Part shown: in pieces, positions 33,256 through 44,100 of the stretch
Layout: every line of letters begins with the position of its first letter
How positions within the stretch are numbered: the first letter of the stretch is position 1
Assembly (NCBI GenBank): GCA_015180985.1
Contig: CP054185.1
Location: forward strand, 2,541,225 to 2,605,224
Source: Flammeovirgaceae bacterium
GTDB taxonomy: Bacteria; Bacteroidota; Bacteroidia; Cytophagales; Cyclobacteriaceae
Direction of reading: 5' to 3'
Length of the DNA stretch: 64,000 bases
Program-made: the position numbers and the translations under genes
Notes under the pieces: generated by a model
What the model saw: only the letters and a program-made list of their open reading frames with translations
Database searches by the model: none
Told to the model about the DNA's origin: nothing

Positions 33256-34758
33256 ATGTTCTCTGTATTTACGAAAATCGGTCTTATCAGCTTTTGTATC
33301 ATAGCTTCTTCTTCTCCAGGGTACGGTCAGTTCAATAATAATTACACCCCGCTAAAAACCTATAACGCGTTAACCGGTAAGCCGATAATAGAAGTACTTC
33401 GTGTACAGCAGCAGGAAGAACTTAAACGTCTCCCGGTTTCTGCCCGCAGGGAGGCCGGCATGATCTACAGGGCACGAACTGCTTACCTCACCGAATTAAT
33501 CCGGAAGGGCGGTGTCATCCATGACGACAGCCTGCATACTGTATTGCAACACATTATGAACCGGATAACAACTGGTAACCAATTGCAGCGTAAGCCTAAC
33601 CTTCTCCTCATTTTAAAAGATCCTTCAGTAAATGCCTACTGTTATGGGGAAGGAACATTTGCTGTAACAGTTGGATTACTCAGTAAGATTAAAACTCCGG
33701 ATGAACTGGCCTTTACACTGGCTCACGAGTTGGCACACTACGAACTTGACCATGTTATGAAGCGTGTGTTGAAGCAGGTTGAAAGTGATTACTTTAAAAA
33801 TACGCAAGCCGGGTTAGCTAAAATATTCCTTGAGGATATCACCCTTGAAGACGTTAATAAACTCCGGAAACTTGTTTACGAAGGAAGCCGGTACAGTCGT
33901 GCGCATGAACTGGAGGCCGATTCACTTGGTTTAAAATTATTACTGAAAGCAGGTTTTAATCGTTCAGGGGCCCTGGGTGCTCTGAATGTGCTGGACTCGG
34001 CTGACCGGATGAAGTATGTTTTTAATGAGCGCTTGTTTGAGCCATTTTACACAAGCAAGTATCCGTTTCAGGAGGCCTGGCTGAACAAACGGCTGAGCAT
34101 TTACAGCAAACGGCCCGAAAATCTCTTTATTTTCTCCATGGATTCAATCCAAACACATCCCGATATCGAATACCGCATGAAAGCACTCTCCTCTGATACG
34201 GACACAGTTAGCGAAACAATTCAAAGTTTACTGCCTTATCAGGCAATTAACCGGCTTATCAAACAAAGTGAATTCGAACGGGTAGTTAGTGCTTATTTTA
34301 ACAAACAGGCCGATTTAACTCTGGGCCTTGCGTTGGAACTGATGCAGTTTTATCCGAATAATTCGTATCTGATAAGTATAATAAGCCGCACCTTCATCGA
34401 ACTGATTGAATCAAAAGGCCAGCCGGTTCCCTCCATCTATCTGCCAACGTATACCATCAATTATGATGAACAATTAAAATTGGTAAATAATTTTCTTCAT
34501 AATATGAACACGCAGGAAATGGGCGAGGTAGCTTTTAACTTTTTGAACAATCAACAACGCTTTAATGCAGACAATGAAGAACAGTATTATCTGTTATGGA
34601 AAATCTGTGGCCTTACCTACCGGAATCAGGTACAAAAGCGGATTAAAGACGTATACAAAGCCAGGTTTTCGGATGGAAGGTATTATTCGCTGATGCGCGA
34701 AGGCCTTACCTTAAGCCAGGCCCTGTCGATACTATCGATGCCGATTAAACAAAACTGA
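33256..34758 (+). CDS. M48-family zinc metalloprotease, exported
   Basis: 500 aa with a signal peptide (KIGLISFCIIASSSPGYGQ). The catalytic helix is H157-E158-L-A-H161 in LAHELAHYELDH, and the third zinc ligand is E218 or E220 in RAHELEADSLGL. This matches M48 peptidases such as BepA/LoiP, which act in periplasmic quality control. The long C-terminal region (about 300-500) lacks clear TPRs but is helical. It lacks HtpX-style membrane helices around the HExxH. Its stop overlaps the next ATG by one base (TGATG), so a methyltransferase is co-translated. Confidence 0.9.
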   Translation: MFSVFTKIGLISFCIIASSSPGYGQFNNNYTPLKTYNALTGKPIIEVLRVQQQEELKRLPVSARREAGMIYRARTAYLTELIRKGGVIHDDSLHTVLQHIMNRITTGNQLQRKPNLLLILKDPSVNAYCYGEGTFAVTVGLLSKIKTPDELAFTLAHELAHYELDHVMKRVLKQVESDYFKNTQAGLAKIFLEDITLEDVNKLRKLVYEGSRYSRAHELEADSLGLKLLLKAGFNRSGALGALNVLDSADRMKYVFNERLFEPFYTSKYPFQEAWLNKRLSIYSKRPENLFIFSMDSIQTHPDIEYRMKALSSDTDTVSETIQSLLPYQAINRLIKQSEFERVVSAYFNKQADLTLGLALELMQFYPNNSYLISIISRTFIELIESKGQPVPSIYLPTYTINYDEQLKLVNNFLHNMNTQEMGEVAFNFLNNQQRFNADNEEQYYLLWKICGLTYRNQVQKRIKDVYKARFSDGRYYSLMREGLTLSQALSILSMPIKQN

Positions 34759-35513
34759 TGAACGAACAAAAACACTGGAACAAAATTGCTCCAACCTATA
34801 ACGAGGAAATTTTTGATGTATTTAAGTCCGACAGAAACAGGATTTTGTCCAGGTTCTTCAGGAAGTACAGAAACCAGAATAAGCACGCCCTTGATTTCGG
34901 TTGCGGCAATGGAAAGGCTTTTCCGTATTTGGCGCCCGGTTTTAAGAAACTTACCGCCATAGATATTGCTGACGGATTATTGACCCAGGCTAAAAGCAGA
35001 CCTTACAAAAATGTATCCTGTATACAGGCTGATCTGGCCAACCCTTCCGTTAAGCTGCCCCGGGTTGATTTTGTATTCTGCTGCAATGTGATAATGCTTC
35101 CCGAACCGGAGAAGAACCTTGCCATGCTGAAGAATGTTCACCGTGCACTTCGCAAGGACGGTTCGGCAATAATCGTCCTGCCCTCTATGGAATCATACCT
35201 GTTTGCTGCCTGGCGGCTGATTGACTGGAACAAAAAGGAAGGAACATTACCTGATGCGATCGATCCGGATGAACTGAGCGGCTTTGAGGTTAGTAACACC
35301 GATTTACTGCAGGGCCTGCTTAAAATTAACGGTGTAACCACCAAACATTATACAGCCGAAGAACTTCAGGTTATCTTTCCGTTGGCAGGATTACAGATCA
35401 TCAGTGTGAATAAAGTTGAATACGACTGGGATTCTGAATTCAGCGAGCCGCCAAAGTGGATGAAAGCTCCCTATCCGTGGGACTGGCTGGTGGAATGCCG
35501 CAAAGCTCGGTAA
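34758..35513 (+). CDS. Class I SAM-dependent methyltransferase
   Basis: 251 aa. The SAM-binding motif I is ALDFGCGNGKAF (D46 to G52), followed by the acidic residue of motif II in TAIDIADGLL and a motif III-like region IVLPSMESY. The N-terminus MNEQKHWNKIAPTYNEEIFD is typical of small-molecule methyltransferases of the UbiE/TylF-like kind. The substrate is unknown. It is coupled to the M48 gene by TGATG, an unusual pairing, and converges on the large secreted protein gene with three bases between. Confidence 0.85.
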   Translation: MNEQKHWNKIAPTYNEEIFDVFKSDRNRILSRFFRKYRNQNKHALDFGCGNGKAFPYLAPGFKKLTAIDIADGLLTQAKSRPYKNVSCIQADLANPSVKLPRVDFVFCCNVIMLPEPEKNLAMLKNVHRALRKDGSAIIVLPSMESYLFAAWRLIDWNKKEGTLPDAIDPDELSGFEVSNTDLLQGLLKINGVTTKHYTAEELQVIFPLAGLQIISVNKVEYDWDSEFSEPPKWMKAPYPWDWLVECRKAR

Positions 35514-35516
35514 TGC

Positions 35517-38500
35517 TTACCTGATAACGACCCGTACCGTACGGACCACACGGCCGTTGGTAACCTGCAACAAGTATACTCCGGGAGGGAGGGCACTGCT
35601 ATCAACCATAAGCTGGTTAAGGTTGTCGCCAGGCTGCGTTATTACGTAAACAGCTTTTCCTACCTGATCAAACAAACGAATACGCGATTCATTCAACTCG
35701 AACGAAGCCTTAACGGTAAACGTTTCGCGGGCAGGGTTAGGGAAAACCTGAACGCGCTCCGCCATTTCAACAACAACCGATACCACATCAGAATAGGTAT
35801 AGGTCCCGTCAAAATCGGTTTGCCTTAAGCGATAATAGTTAACACCCTCAAGCGGGTTTTCATCCACCACCGCGTAATCAGCAGGTATGGATGAGTTGCC
35901 TTTACCGGGTATGGTCATCACAACGGTCCATTCCCCAGCATCGGCTGAGCGCTCTATTGTAAAATAATCGTTGTTGGTTTCTGTGGCTGTTCGCCAGGTC
36001 AGGTCAACCGTACTACCGTTAGCTTTTGCACGGAAGTAAACCAGCTCAACCGGCAGGGGAGCAGCAAGGTTTGTATTGCCCAGTGTAAAGCGATCGCCAT
36101 TTTGCAGGTTAATGCCATTAAAGGTTACTGTACTGCCGTCAAGCGTACCTCCGCCAATGGGTGTAACATCGTTGTCGGCAAAGCCATCGCCATCACGGTC
36201 AATGAGTAAACGCAAATCCGCACCAATTGGGCTGCCGGGCAAACTGCTGATATCGAAGGAGATGGACACATTGCCTGCATCACCAGTTTCACTAACCCGC
36301 CACACGCGGTTTAACCGTTCAACGATAATTGTACCGTCAATATCTGTAAAGTTGCTGGTCATGCTGGCGTTGTTGTGGCCCCAAAGCAGAAAGGTATTAT
36401 TGAACAGCGATGACGGACTTTGAACTACCATTCGTACTATACCTGTGCCGCGGGCATCAACATGCCGTGAGCCGTTGCTGGCCTGTCCCACACCGGCCAC
36501 ATCAAAATCAAAATTGCCGTTGCCCGGGTTATCCATCGTGTACACATCATCGGCACCCAACGCCAGGCCGTATTTAGCCGCCAGGTAATTTTGAATGAGG
36601 ATGCGCTCAATCAGCGTAACATTGCGGTTGATAAGAACGATTTCAGAGATATCACCATCGAACGGCTGCCTCACGCCTGTGCCGGCATCATTAGGACTTA
36701 TCCCTACATATAAGAAGTTTGTACTATTGGTAATGTTTGCAGTGAACGGATCGGTTCCCTGAGAAGTTCCGTTATAAAAAGTTTGCACGTTTATGTTATC
36801 ATAAACCATGTTGATAAGGGTAAATGTACTGGCTGCAAGCGTTGAATTGATAAAATTGGCATTCCAGTTTGTAACATAACCGCGAACAGAGTTGTCGGTG
36901 TCGTTACGGGTTATGGCATACCCATCTGCCCATGTATAATTAGTGGCCTTAATAATAAATGGCGACCACTGTGACGCAGCAGATGTATACATGCCTGCAA
37001 CGAATACCGAAATGTTGTTTGGCCTTAACGAGGCAGCATCAGCAACGCGCAGGTAATCGGTATTGGCGGCTGTAAACCGTACCGTAGGGTTTGTGTTGAT
37101 GATGCCGGTACGAAAAACAGGTTCATTACCACCTACAGCATTGGCGGTATTTCCGTAACCGGATTGATCGGCCCACGAAGTTATGTTGGTATTATCCGAC
37201 TGGCTGATAGTTGAAGCATTAAGCCACAATGTAAGGTTACTGGTGCCTGTTGTATTGAACACGCCACCGGGGCCGCGGTTACCGAAAACTGTACCAGTCC
37301 CTGTAACCGGGAAGCCCGTACAACCAACACCGGTACAAACTACGGTAAATGAAGTACAGATTTGGGCCACGGTTGCTCCATTGGTATACGTAATCGTGCT
37401 ACCTGCACCGTTTTGCAGCGTTGCTGTTCCGCTGCCGCAAATGGTGGCATCCCGGTGATCGATAACCAAATCATCGGTAGAGGTGGAGTTGGTATTGATG
37501 ATCGTATTGCTGTTACCCGTTACGATCAGGTCATCGAGGCTGCTTAGGGTGGAGCCGGCATCGGCTTCCAGGAAACCAACATTAACGAGGTTCGAGGCTA
37601 AAGTAAACGCTCCTCCTGATAAAATACGTGTGTGTCCCTCAACCATCATCTCAATACCGGTTACGTTGAGCGTTCCCGAAATCGTTATGTCACCGGTTTG
37701 ATAAAACATGGCGATGTTAGAAGAAACAAATGGGCCCACGTTGCTGCGGCCGAGTCCGTCAGGCGAAACGCCACAACTCTTATTGTCATCAAGTGCATCA
37801 ATAGTAATGGTATGGCCACTTAGAATTACAACATTATCAAATCGTCTGGGCCATACGCCTGCTGCCAACGGGCCGCCCGACCCATCGGAATTGGTTGTCC
37901 ATGAGGTGTTGCTGTTCCAGTTACCACCCAATGTGGCATTGCGCGAGTAATAGGTTATGCCTCCGGACTGCGTTAAGCCATTAAAAATTACTCCGGCAAT
38001 TACCAATTGGGCAGAGCCACTCCACGTGGCCGTGGGTGTTTCGGTACCGGCCGATGTAATTGACTTATAAGCCGTTGCCAGCGAGGTAGTTTCTGTACCC
38101 ACAACCACCTGGTCGCTGAGTTCGGTATAACCGGTTGCGGGTGTATGGGTTGCACTGTTGGCACGGGTTGCTGAAGAATAAAATGCCAGATCGTTTACTC
38201 CGGCCGCCATACCAGTTGTTGTAGTAGTTGTTCCATCTGCGTTAGGGGACCCGGTGCCTGTGGCAGCAACCGGTGTGGTTTGATCAACATCTTTTAAGGT
38301 AACTACCGTAAAGGCTTCTGTAGTAGCTCCACTCCATGTTACGATGAAATTATTGCAAAATCCTGTAGCCGCATTGATGCCGGCTTCATTCAGATACCAG
38401 ATTTCGGTTCGAAGGTCGTTGCCACCCGATCCCTGATTGGTACGTGCCACCGCAAAGGTCAGGTTTTGTCCGCCCCATGTAATACTGCTTACAGTACGAA

Positions 38501-38702
38501 CATTGTTATTGTTCTCGTTAGAAACAGCAACCACAATCAGTCGGTTGTTGCCCACGCCCGGGGAGTAATTCGTTTTTGAGTTGGAAACCGAGCCAGAAAC
38601 TACGCTGGCTTGTCCACATACCAAGTAGGTTGAAAGGCTTAAAAAAAAGCTTAGGAAAACCAGTAACAAGTTTTGTTTGAGGGTTAGACTACCCATTTGC
38701 AT
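35517..38702 (-). CDS. Large T9SS-exported LamG/concanavalin-like protein
   Basis: 1061 aa. After the signal peptide comes a Thr/Ser-rich beta region, then a lectin/glucanase-type LamG domain at roughly residues 490-710: LWLNASTIS, SWADQSGYGNTAN and the segment IQNYLAAKYGLAL. A further beta-sandwich (FTIERSADAGEWT) follows. The last 80 residues form the type A T9SS sorting domain: VQVFPNPARETFTVKA, then ALPPGVYLLQV and a VRVVIR end. It should be exported across the outer membrane and may be anchored or released. Ligand unknown. Base use is like its neighbours. Confidence 0.88.
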   Translation of the reverse strand: MQMGSLTLKQNLLLVFLSFFLSLSTYLVCGQASVVSGSVSNSKTNYSPGVGNNRLIVVAVSNENNNNVRTVSSITWGGQNLTFAVARTNQGSGGNDLRTEIWYLNEAGINAATGFCNNFIVTWSGATTEAFTVVTLKDVDQTTPVAATGTGSPNADGTTTTTTGMAAGVNDLAFYSSATRANSATHTPATGYTELSDQVVVGTETTSLATAYKSITSAGTETPTATWSGSAQLVIAGVIFNGLTQSGGITYYSRNATLGGNWNSNTSWTTNSDGSGGPLAAGVWPRRFDNVVILSGHTITIDALDDNKSCGVSPDGLGRSNVGPFVSSNIAMFYQTGDITISGTLNVTGIEMMVEGHTRILSGGAFTLASNLVNVGFLEADAGSTLSSLDDLIVTGNSNTIINTNSTSTDDLVIDHRDATICGSGTATLQNGAGSTITYTNGATVAQICTSFTVVCTGVGCTGFPVTGTGTVFGNRGPGGVFNTTGTSNLTLWLNASTISQSDNTNITSWADQSGYGNTANAVGGNEPVFRTGIINTNPTVRFTAANTDYLRVADAASLRPNNISVFVAGMYTSAASQWSPFIIKATNYTWADGYAITRNDTDNSVRGYVTNWNANFINSTLAASTFTLINMVYDNINVQTFYNGTSQGTDPFTANITNSTNFLYVGISPNDAGTGVRQPFDGDISEIVLINRNVTLIERILIQNYLAAKYGLALGADDVYTMDNPGNGNFDFDVAGVGQASNGSRHVDARGTGIVRMVVQSPSSLFNNTFLLWGHNNASMTSNFTDIDGTIIVERLNRVWRVSETGDAGNVSISFDISSLPGSPIGADLRLLIDRDGDGFADNDVTPIGGGTLDGSTVTFNGINLQNGDRFTLGNTNLAAPLPVELVYFRAKANGSTVDLTWRTATETNNDYFTIERSADAGEWTVVMTIPGKGNSSIPADYAVVDENPLEGVNYYRLRQTDFDGTYTYSDVVSVVVEMAERVQVFPNPARETFTVKASFELNESRIRLFDQVGKAVYVITQPGDNLNQLMVDSSALPPGVYLLQVTNGRVVRTVRVVIR

Positions 38703-38728
38703 GCGACTAAAGCCGGTTATTTATTCGA

Positions 38729-38736
38729 CAAAAGTA
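38729..38736 (-). promoter_or_regulatory. -7 element for the large T9SS substrate gene
   Basis: Minus-strand TACTTTTG matches TAnnTTTG exactly and lies about 26 bases before the ATG at 38702. Confidence 0.5.
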
Positions 38737-38750
38737 ACAAAAAAATGACC

Positions 38751-39890
38751 TTACTCCTCATCTGTATTTTTCAACACAGACAGCAGGGTATAGGCACCCT
38801 TAATAACCACTTGCGTGGATGGGGTAAACTGCCCGGGCTGTAAAATTTCTATAAAGCCGGTATCGGTGTTACCGGTTTGAATTTCCATTAATTTAAACGT
38901 TGTTGCATCCGCTGCTACAAAAACAAAATGCTTTGCCCCTATGGTCAGGACAGCCTCCTCCGGAAGAACAGTAGCCTGGTGTGAAGCTGTTTCAATAAAT
39001 GCCTTCAGGTAAAGGCCCGGTATCAATTCCGGATAATCCTTGTCCATGTGGCAATGGATACGCACCGTGCGTTCCGGGCTGATTTCTTTTCCGATCAGGT
39101 AAATTGTAGCCTGCCTTAGGGTACTTTCATTTACCAATGAAAAATTTACCCGTTGGCCGACACGCAGACCCGGCAGATCATTTTCAAAAACATACAACTC
39201 AACATGTAAATGTTCGGGATCAATAATTTTAAACAGCACATCGGACGGGCTTACAAATTTTCCGGGGTTAACATTCACTTCGGTAACATATCCGTTTATT
39301 GGCGCATACAGGTAAACCGAGTTTTGTATGCCGCTTCCGGTAAGTTGCTGTACAGAAACATTAATCAGGTCGAGTCGCGCTTTCAATGCCTGCAGGTTAA
39401 TTTCAGCGGCCTGGTAATCGGCACGGGCCCGCTGCAGCGCTTTCTGGGTATTAATGCTCTCGTTAGCCAGTTCAAGTTGACGTTCGTACTCGGCTTTTAA
39501 AAACTCTGACTGGCTTTTGGTATTGAGATAATCCTGTTGAAGCTGAATATAATCCTGGTGGTAGAGCTCCACCAACACATCGCCTTTCTTTACCCGCATG
39601 CCTTGCAACAGGCTGGTCTTCTTTACAAAACCAGCCATAGGGGCGGCAATTGTTACCATGCTTTGCGGGGGTACATCAAGCATGCCATTGGCTTTGATTG
39701 TTTTGCTCATTACCCTGCTTTCGGGCGTGCCCAGTTCGATGCCGGCCTTTTGCTGCCGGTCGGCTGATAGGGTAAGTGTGTTGATTTCAGTTGGCAGTTC
39801 GCTTCCGGCCGGTTGTGGTTGTTTACATCCGGCAACGGCTAACAAGAGAGTACTAAAGAAAATGGGATTTATAATGCGATTAGTTTTCAT
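38751..39890 (-). CDS. RND efflux periplasmic adaptor lipoprotein (CzcB/CusB-like)
   Basis: 379 aa membrane-fusion protein. The lipobox LLAVAGC puts it on the inner membrane. The order is beta-barrel and biotinyl-lipoyl halves (MVTIAAPMAGFVKK; LRVKKGDVLVEL; YLYAPINGYVTEV) around a long alpha-hairpin (QLQQDYLNTKSQSEFLKAEY), as in CusB/CzcB. It links the inner-membrane pump to the TolC-like channel and may pass metal. Third cistron after czcA and the channel gene, overlapping the latter by 11 bases. Confidence 0.92.
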   Translation of the reverse strand: MKTNRIINPIFFSTLLLAVAGCKQPQPAGSELPTEINTLTLSADRQQKAGIELGTPESRVMSKTIKANGMLDVPPQSMVTIAAPMAGFVKKTSLLQGMRVKKGDVLVELYHQDYIQLQQDYLNTKSQSEFLKAEYERQLELANESINTQKALQRARADYQAAEINLQALKARLDLINVSVQQLTGSGIQNSVYLYAPINGYVTEVNVNPGKFVSPSDVLFKIIDPEHLHVELYVFENDLPGLRVGQRVNFSLVNESTLRQATIYLIGKEISPERTVRIHCHMDKDYPELIPGLYLKAFIETASHQATVLPEEAVLTIGAKHFVFVAADATTFKLMEIQTGNTDTGFIEILQPGQFTPSTQVVIKGAYTLLSVLKNTDEE

Positions 39891-41121
39891 TGATGGTTCC
39901 GGTTACAAATTCATAATTAATAATGCTTTGATTCCAGGTATTTATGGCTTGCAGGTAGGCCTCTTGTATGCGAAGGGCCTGCTGGGCATTGATTAAGAAA
40001 GAGGTATAGGTTATTTCGCCAGTCTGGTATGACCGCACATTTTGATGTTCTAACAGTTGAACATTCGGCAAGGCCTGGTTTTTAAAATACGCCAGATTGT
40101 TTTGGGCCTTTTGCATTTCACTTACGGCCTGGTGCCACCTGCCGGTAAGCTGAAGCTGCGTTTGAGCAGCTTCCTGCAGGGCCATGTGTGCTGATAAACG
40201 GGCTGCTTCAACCGAAGCTGTACGGTTAAAAAACCAAAGCGGCACGGCTAGTCCAACCTGAAAGCCCTGAAATCGTTTATCCGAACCAAATATGGTTTCA
40301 ACGCCATTCACTGTTTGCGGCCCTATAAGGGTTTGGTTGAAGTAGCCAATGCGGATATCCGGCAGCATGGCGGATTGCTGAAGATTTTTCAACCGATGGG
40401 CTACTTCCATTTGCTGGCGGCTGTGCCTTAATGCAGGGTTTTGTTGAAGTTGTATGGTATCGGTAATTACCGGAGTAAGTTCATATAATGCTCCTGCAAT
40501 TTCTGCTACCGGGGTGTTAAGTAAGGTGGCCAGCCGATGCAAGGCAATCTGGTAATCCTTTTCAGCCTGTTGCACCTGGTTACGGGCATCACCCTGTTGT
40601 GTTTCGGCTGATGCTTTTTCGAGCAAGGTGGCGTCACCGGCTTTGTAGCGTTGGGCAGCGGTAGTTGCCAGTGCCTGCAGCAGGCTGTCTTGTGCTTGCA
40701 ATAGCGTTATTCGCTTTTTCAGGTAAAGCAACTCAAAAAATATTCGCTTGACTTCATAAAGCAATTCGTGCCTTGTCATTTCATAGCGGTACTCTGCCGC
40801 AGTTTGCAAAGCCTGCGCATGCTGAACCTGCCGGGCAATGGTTGTTGGAAAGGGCAGGGTTTGAGTAATGGTTATGTTATTATCATGCTTTTCAATACTG
40901 TTGTATTGGCCGTAGAGCAATTGAATATCGGTCTTCGGTATTTCGGGAGCAGCCCGCTTTAATGCGGTGTGTCGTTCAACATCCAACGCAGAGGCTTTAA
41001 GAAACGGACTATGCTGAAGGGCCTGTGCCTGCGCCTGTTGCAGTGAAAACGTTTGTGCCTTGATTGCCGAAGCGGCAGTTGTCAGCAGCAAAATGGTTAC
41101 TAATGATTTCATGGTAAACAT
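39880..41121 (-). CDS. TolC-family outer-membrane efflux channel (CzcC/CusC-like)
   Basis: 413 aa with a signal peptide (ending ASAIKA) and two long coiled-coil repeats typical of outer-membrane efflux proteins (YRYEMTRHELLYEVKRIFFE and RLSAHMALQEAAQTQLQLTG). The arrangement supports a trimeric tunnel for metal export. The start of the adaptor gene overlaps its end by 11 bases and its own start is eight bases after the czcA stop, consistent with one polycistronic message. Confidence 0.92.
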   Translation of the reverse strand: MFTMKSLVTILLLTTAASAIKAQTFSLQQAQAQALQHSPFLKASALDVERHTALKRAAPEIPKTDIQLLYGQYNSIEKHDNNITITQTLPFPTTIARQVQHAQALQTAAEYRYEMTRHELLYEVKRIFFELLYLKKRITLLQAQDSLLQALATTAAQRYKAGDATLLEKASAETQQGDARNQVQQAEKDYQIALHRLATLLNTPVAEIAGALYELTPVITDTIQLQQNPALRHSRQQMEVAHRLKNLQQSAMLPDIRIGYFNQTLIGPQTVNGVETIFGSDKRFQGFQVGLAVPLWFFNRTASVEAARLSAHMALQEAAQTQLQLTGRWHQAVSEMQKAQNNLAYFKNQALPNVQLLEHQNVRSYQTGEITYTSFLINAQQALRIQEAYLQAINTWNQSIINYEFVTGTINEN

Positions 41122-41129
41122 CTTATCAG

Positions 41130-44100
41130 TTATAATGAAGTGCGCAATCGCTGAATTTGTATTCTTTCAGTTAATGAATACAGGCAGGGCAGAACCACCA
41201 ATGTTAAGAAGGTGGCGCTTACCAATCCACCGATGACTACCGTGGCCAGCGGGCGCTGAACTTCAGCACCGCTGCCTTGCGATAGGGCCATCGGCAAAAA
41301 ACCAAGTGATGCAACAAGGGCTGTCATTAATACAGGCCGTAAACGCACCTCTGTGCCTTTGCTGATGATTTCATCGGTTGAGGTCACTCCGCTTTTTTTC
41401 AGCCGGTTAAATTCGGCTATCAGCACAATGCCGTTGAGTACCGAAACACCAAAAAGCGCAATAAATCCAACACCGGCCGAAATGCTGAAGGGCATATCAC
41501 GAATCCACAACGAAATAATGCCGCCAATGGCGGAGAGCGGAATAGCGGTATAAATGAGCAGACTTTGTTTGATTGAATTAAACGCAAAGAACAACAGTAC
41601 AAAGATGAGTGCCAGCGCTACCGGTACGGCTATCATCAACCGGTTGCGGGCCTCTTCCAGGTTTTTAAACGACCCTCCATAAGTAACATAGTAACCGGCT
41701 TCGAACTTTACTTCGGCTGCAATTTTATCGCGCAATTCATGAACAATGCTCTCTACATCGCGGCCCCGCACGTTAAACCCGACTATGATCCTTCGTTTAG
41801 CATCATCGCGCTGAATTTGTGTAGGGCCGGCTTCAAGGTTAATGGCCGCAACTTCGTACAGGGGTATCCGTAATCCGGCAGGTGTATTTACAATAATGTT
41901 TCGGATATCGTCAAGATGTTGTCTCCGTTCGGGCGTGTATCGCACTGTCAGGTCAAATCTGCGCTCACCCTCAAAAACAACACCCGCTGCTTTGCCGGCT
42001 ATGGCTGAATTGATTACCGAGTTTACCGTTTCAAGACTAAGGCCGTAATACGCTATTTTTTCCCGATCAACTCGAATTACAACTTGTGGAAGGCCGGTAA
42101 TTTTTTCAACGAACAGATCGGCAACGCCCGTTACCTGGCCGGCCAGTTTACTTACCCGGTCGGCATATTCCGTCAGTTTATCAAGGTCTTCACCATAGAT
42201 CTTTAGCACCACATCCTGCCGGGCGCCTGTCATCAGTTCGTTAAACCGCATTTGTATAGGATGTTGAAAACCAAACCAGATGCCCGGTACTTCTTCCTCG
42301 AGTTTTTGCTGCATCTTTCCAATCAGCTCGTGCTTGGTGGAGGCGCTAACCCACTCTGATTTGTCTTTCATAATTACCATCATATCGGCACCTTCCAGCG
42401 GCATGGGGTCGGTAGGTATTTCGCTCGCTCCGATTTTACCGATTACCTTTTCTACTTCCGGAAAATTTTTAAGCAATACCTGCTCGCCTTTAAGGGTGGC
42501 ATTGATGGTTTCCGTCAGGCTGCTGCCCGGCAAGGTGCGTGTTTCAACGGCAAAATCACCTTCATCCAATTCAGGCAAAAACTCGCCACCCAGTGTACTA
42601 AACAAACCTAACGAAAGCGCAAAAATGATCAGCGTTACTGTAACAACGGAAAGCCGGTGATGCAACGCCCATTGCAGGGTAGGCCGGTAGCCTGCTTGAA
42701 TGGTGTGAATGATCTTATCGGCCAGTGTAGCCGAAGACTTAATTTTCTTGGATAAAAATACCGATGAAGCAACCGGCACATACGTAAGCGATAAGATAAA
42801 CGCACCGGTTATGGCCAGCATTACGGTTTCGGCCATGGGTTTGAACATCTTGCCTTCAATACCAACCAGCGATAGGATGGGCAGGTAGACAATCAGGATG
42901 ATCATCTGGCCAAAGGCGGCCGCGCTCATCATGCTTTTAGCCGATTCGCCCACTTCACGATCCATCTGCACCTGCGTTAACCGCAGGGAACTGTTCCGGG
43001 CAACCAGGTGATGGAGACTTGCCTCCACAATAATAACTGCGCCATCCACAATCAATCCGAAATCAATGGCTCCGAGGCTCATCAGGTTACCCGATATGCC
43101 CAGCACCGTCATCATGCCAATGGCAAACAGCATACTTAGCGGAATAACCGAAGCCACCACCAGCCCGGCCCGCAGGTTGCCCAGCAACAGGACAAGAACG
43201 AATATTACTATCAGCGCGCCTTCGGCCAGGTTTTTGGTAACCGTGGTAATGGCATTGTTAACCAGCTTGGTGCGATCGAGAAATGCTTCAATGGCAATTC
43301 CTTCGGGCAGGTTCTTTTCAATTTCGGCAATCCGTTCTTTAACATTGGCAATTACCTCTGATGAGTTGGCTCCTTTTAACATCATAACAACCGCACCCAC
43401 AGCTTCGCTTTTACCGTTTTGTGTCATGGCCCCGTAACGGATGGCCTGACCGAAACGAACATCGCCCACATGGCTGATAAGAATGGGAATACCCGCGGCT
43501 GTTCTTCCAACAACAATATTCTTTATATCATTGGTGCTGGTAATTAAACCTTCACTGCGGATAAAGTAGGCACTTGAATTTTTTTCGATATACGCTCCCC
43601 CTGTATTCTGGTTGTTGGTAGCCAGCGCGCCAAATACATCCTGAATACTGATTTCAAAACTTCGCAGGCGGTCAGGATCAAGCGCTATTTCGTACTGTTT
43701 TACATAGCCGCCAAAACTGCTTACATCGGCAACACCTTTTGTGCCGAGTAATTGCCTGCGGACGATCCAATCCTGAATGGTGCGCAGGTCAGCCAGGTTA
43801 TAACGCGATTCAAAACCCGGCTTTACCGTTAAAATGTATTGGTAGATTTCTCCCAGCCCGGTAGTAACCGGAGCAAGTTCAGGAGTGCCTACACCTTCGG
43901 GTATAAGCTTTTTTGCATCAACCAGCCGCTCATTAACCTGCTGACGGGCCCAATACACATCGGTTTGGTCGGTGAACACAATGGTAACTACCGACAAACC
44001 AAACCGGGAGAAGGAGCGTATCTCCTCAATACCCGGAATGGTGGCCATGGTTTGTTCAACCGGAAAAGTTACGAGCCGCTCAATATCCTGGGCAGCCTGC

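Noticed and set aside
43066-43437. 123-aa frame on the plus strand inside czcA
   Set aside because: Shadow of the conserved helix-4 region of the pump; low-complexity Ser/Thr/Ile composition typical of antisense frames.
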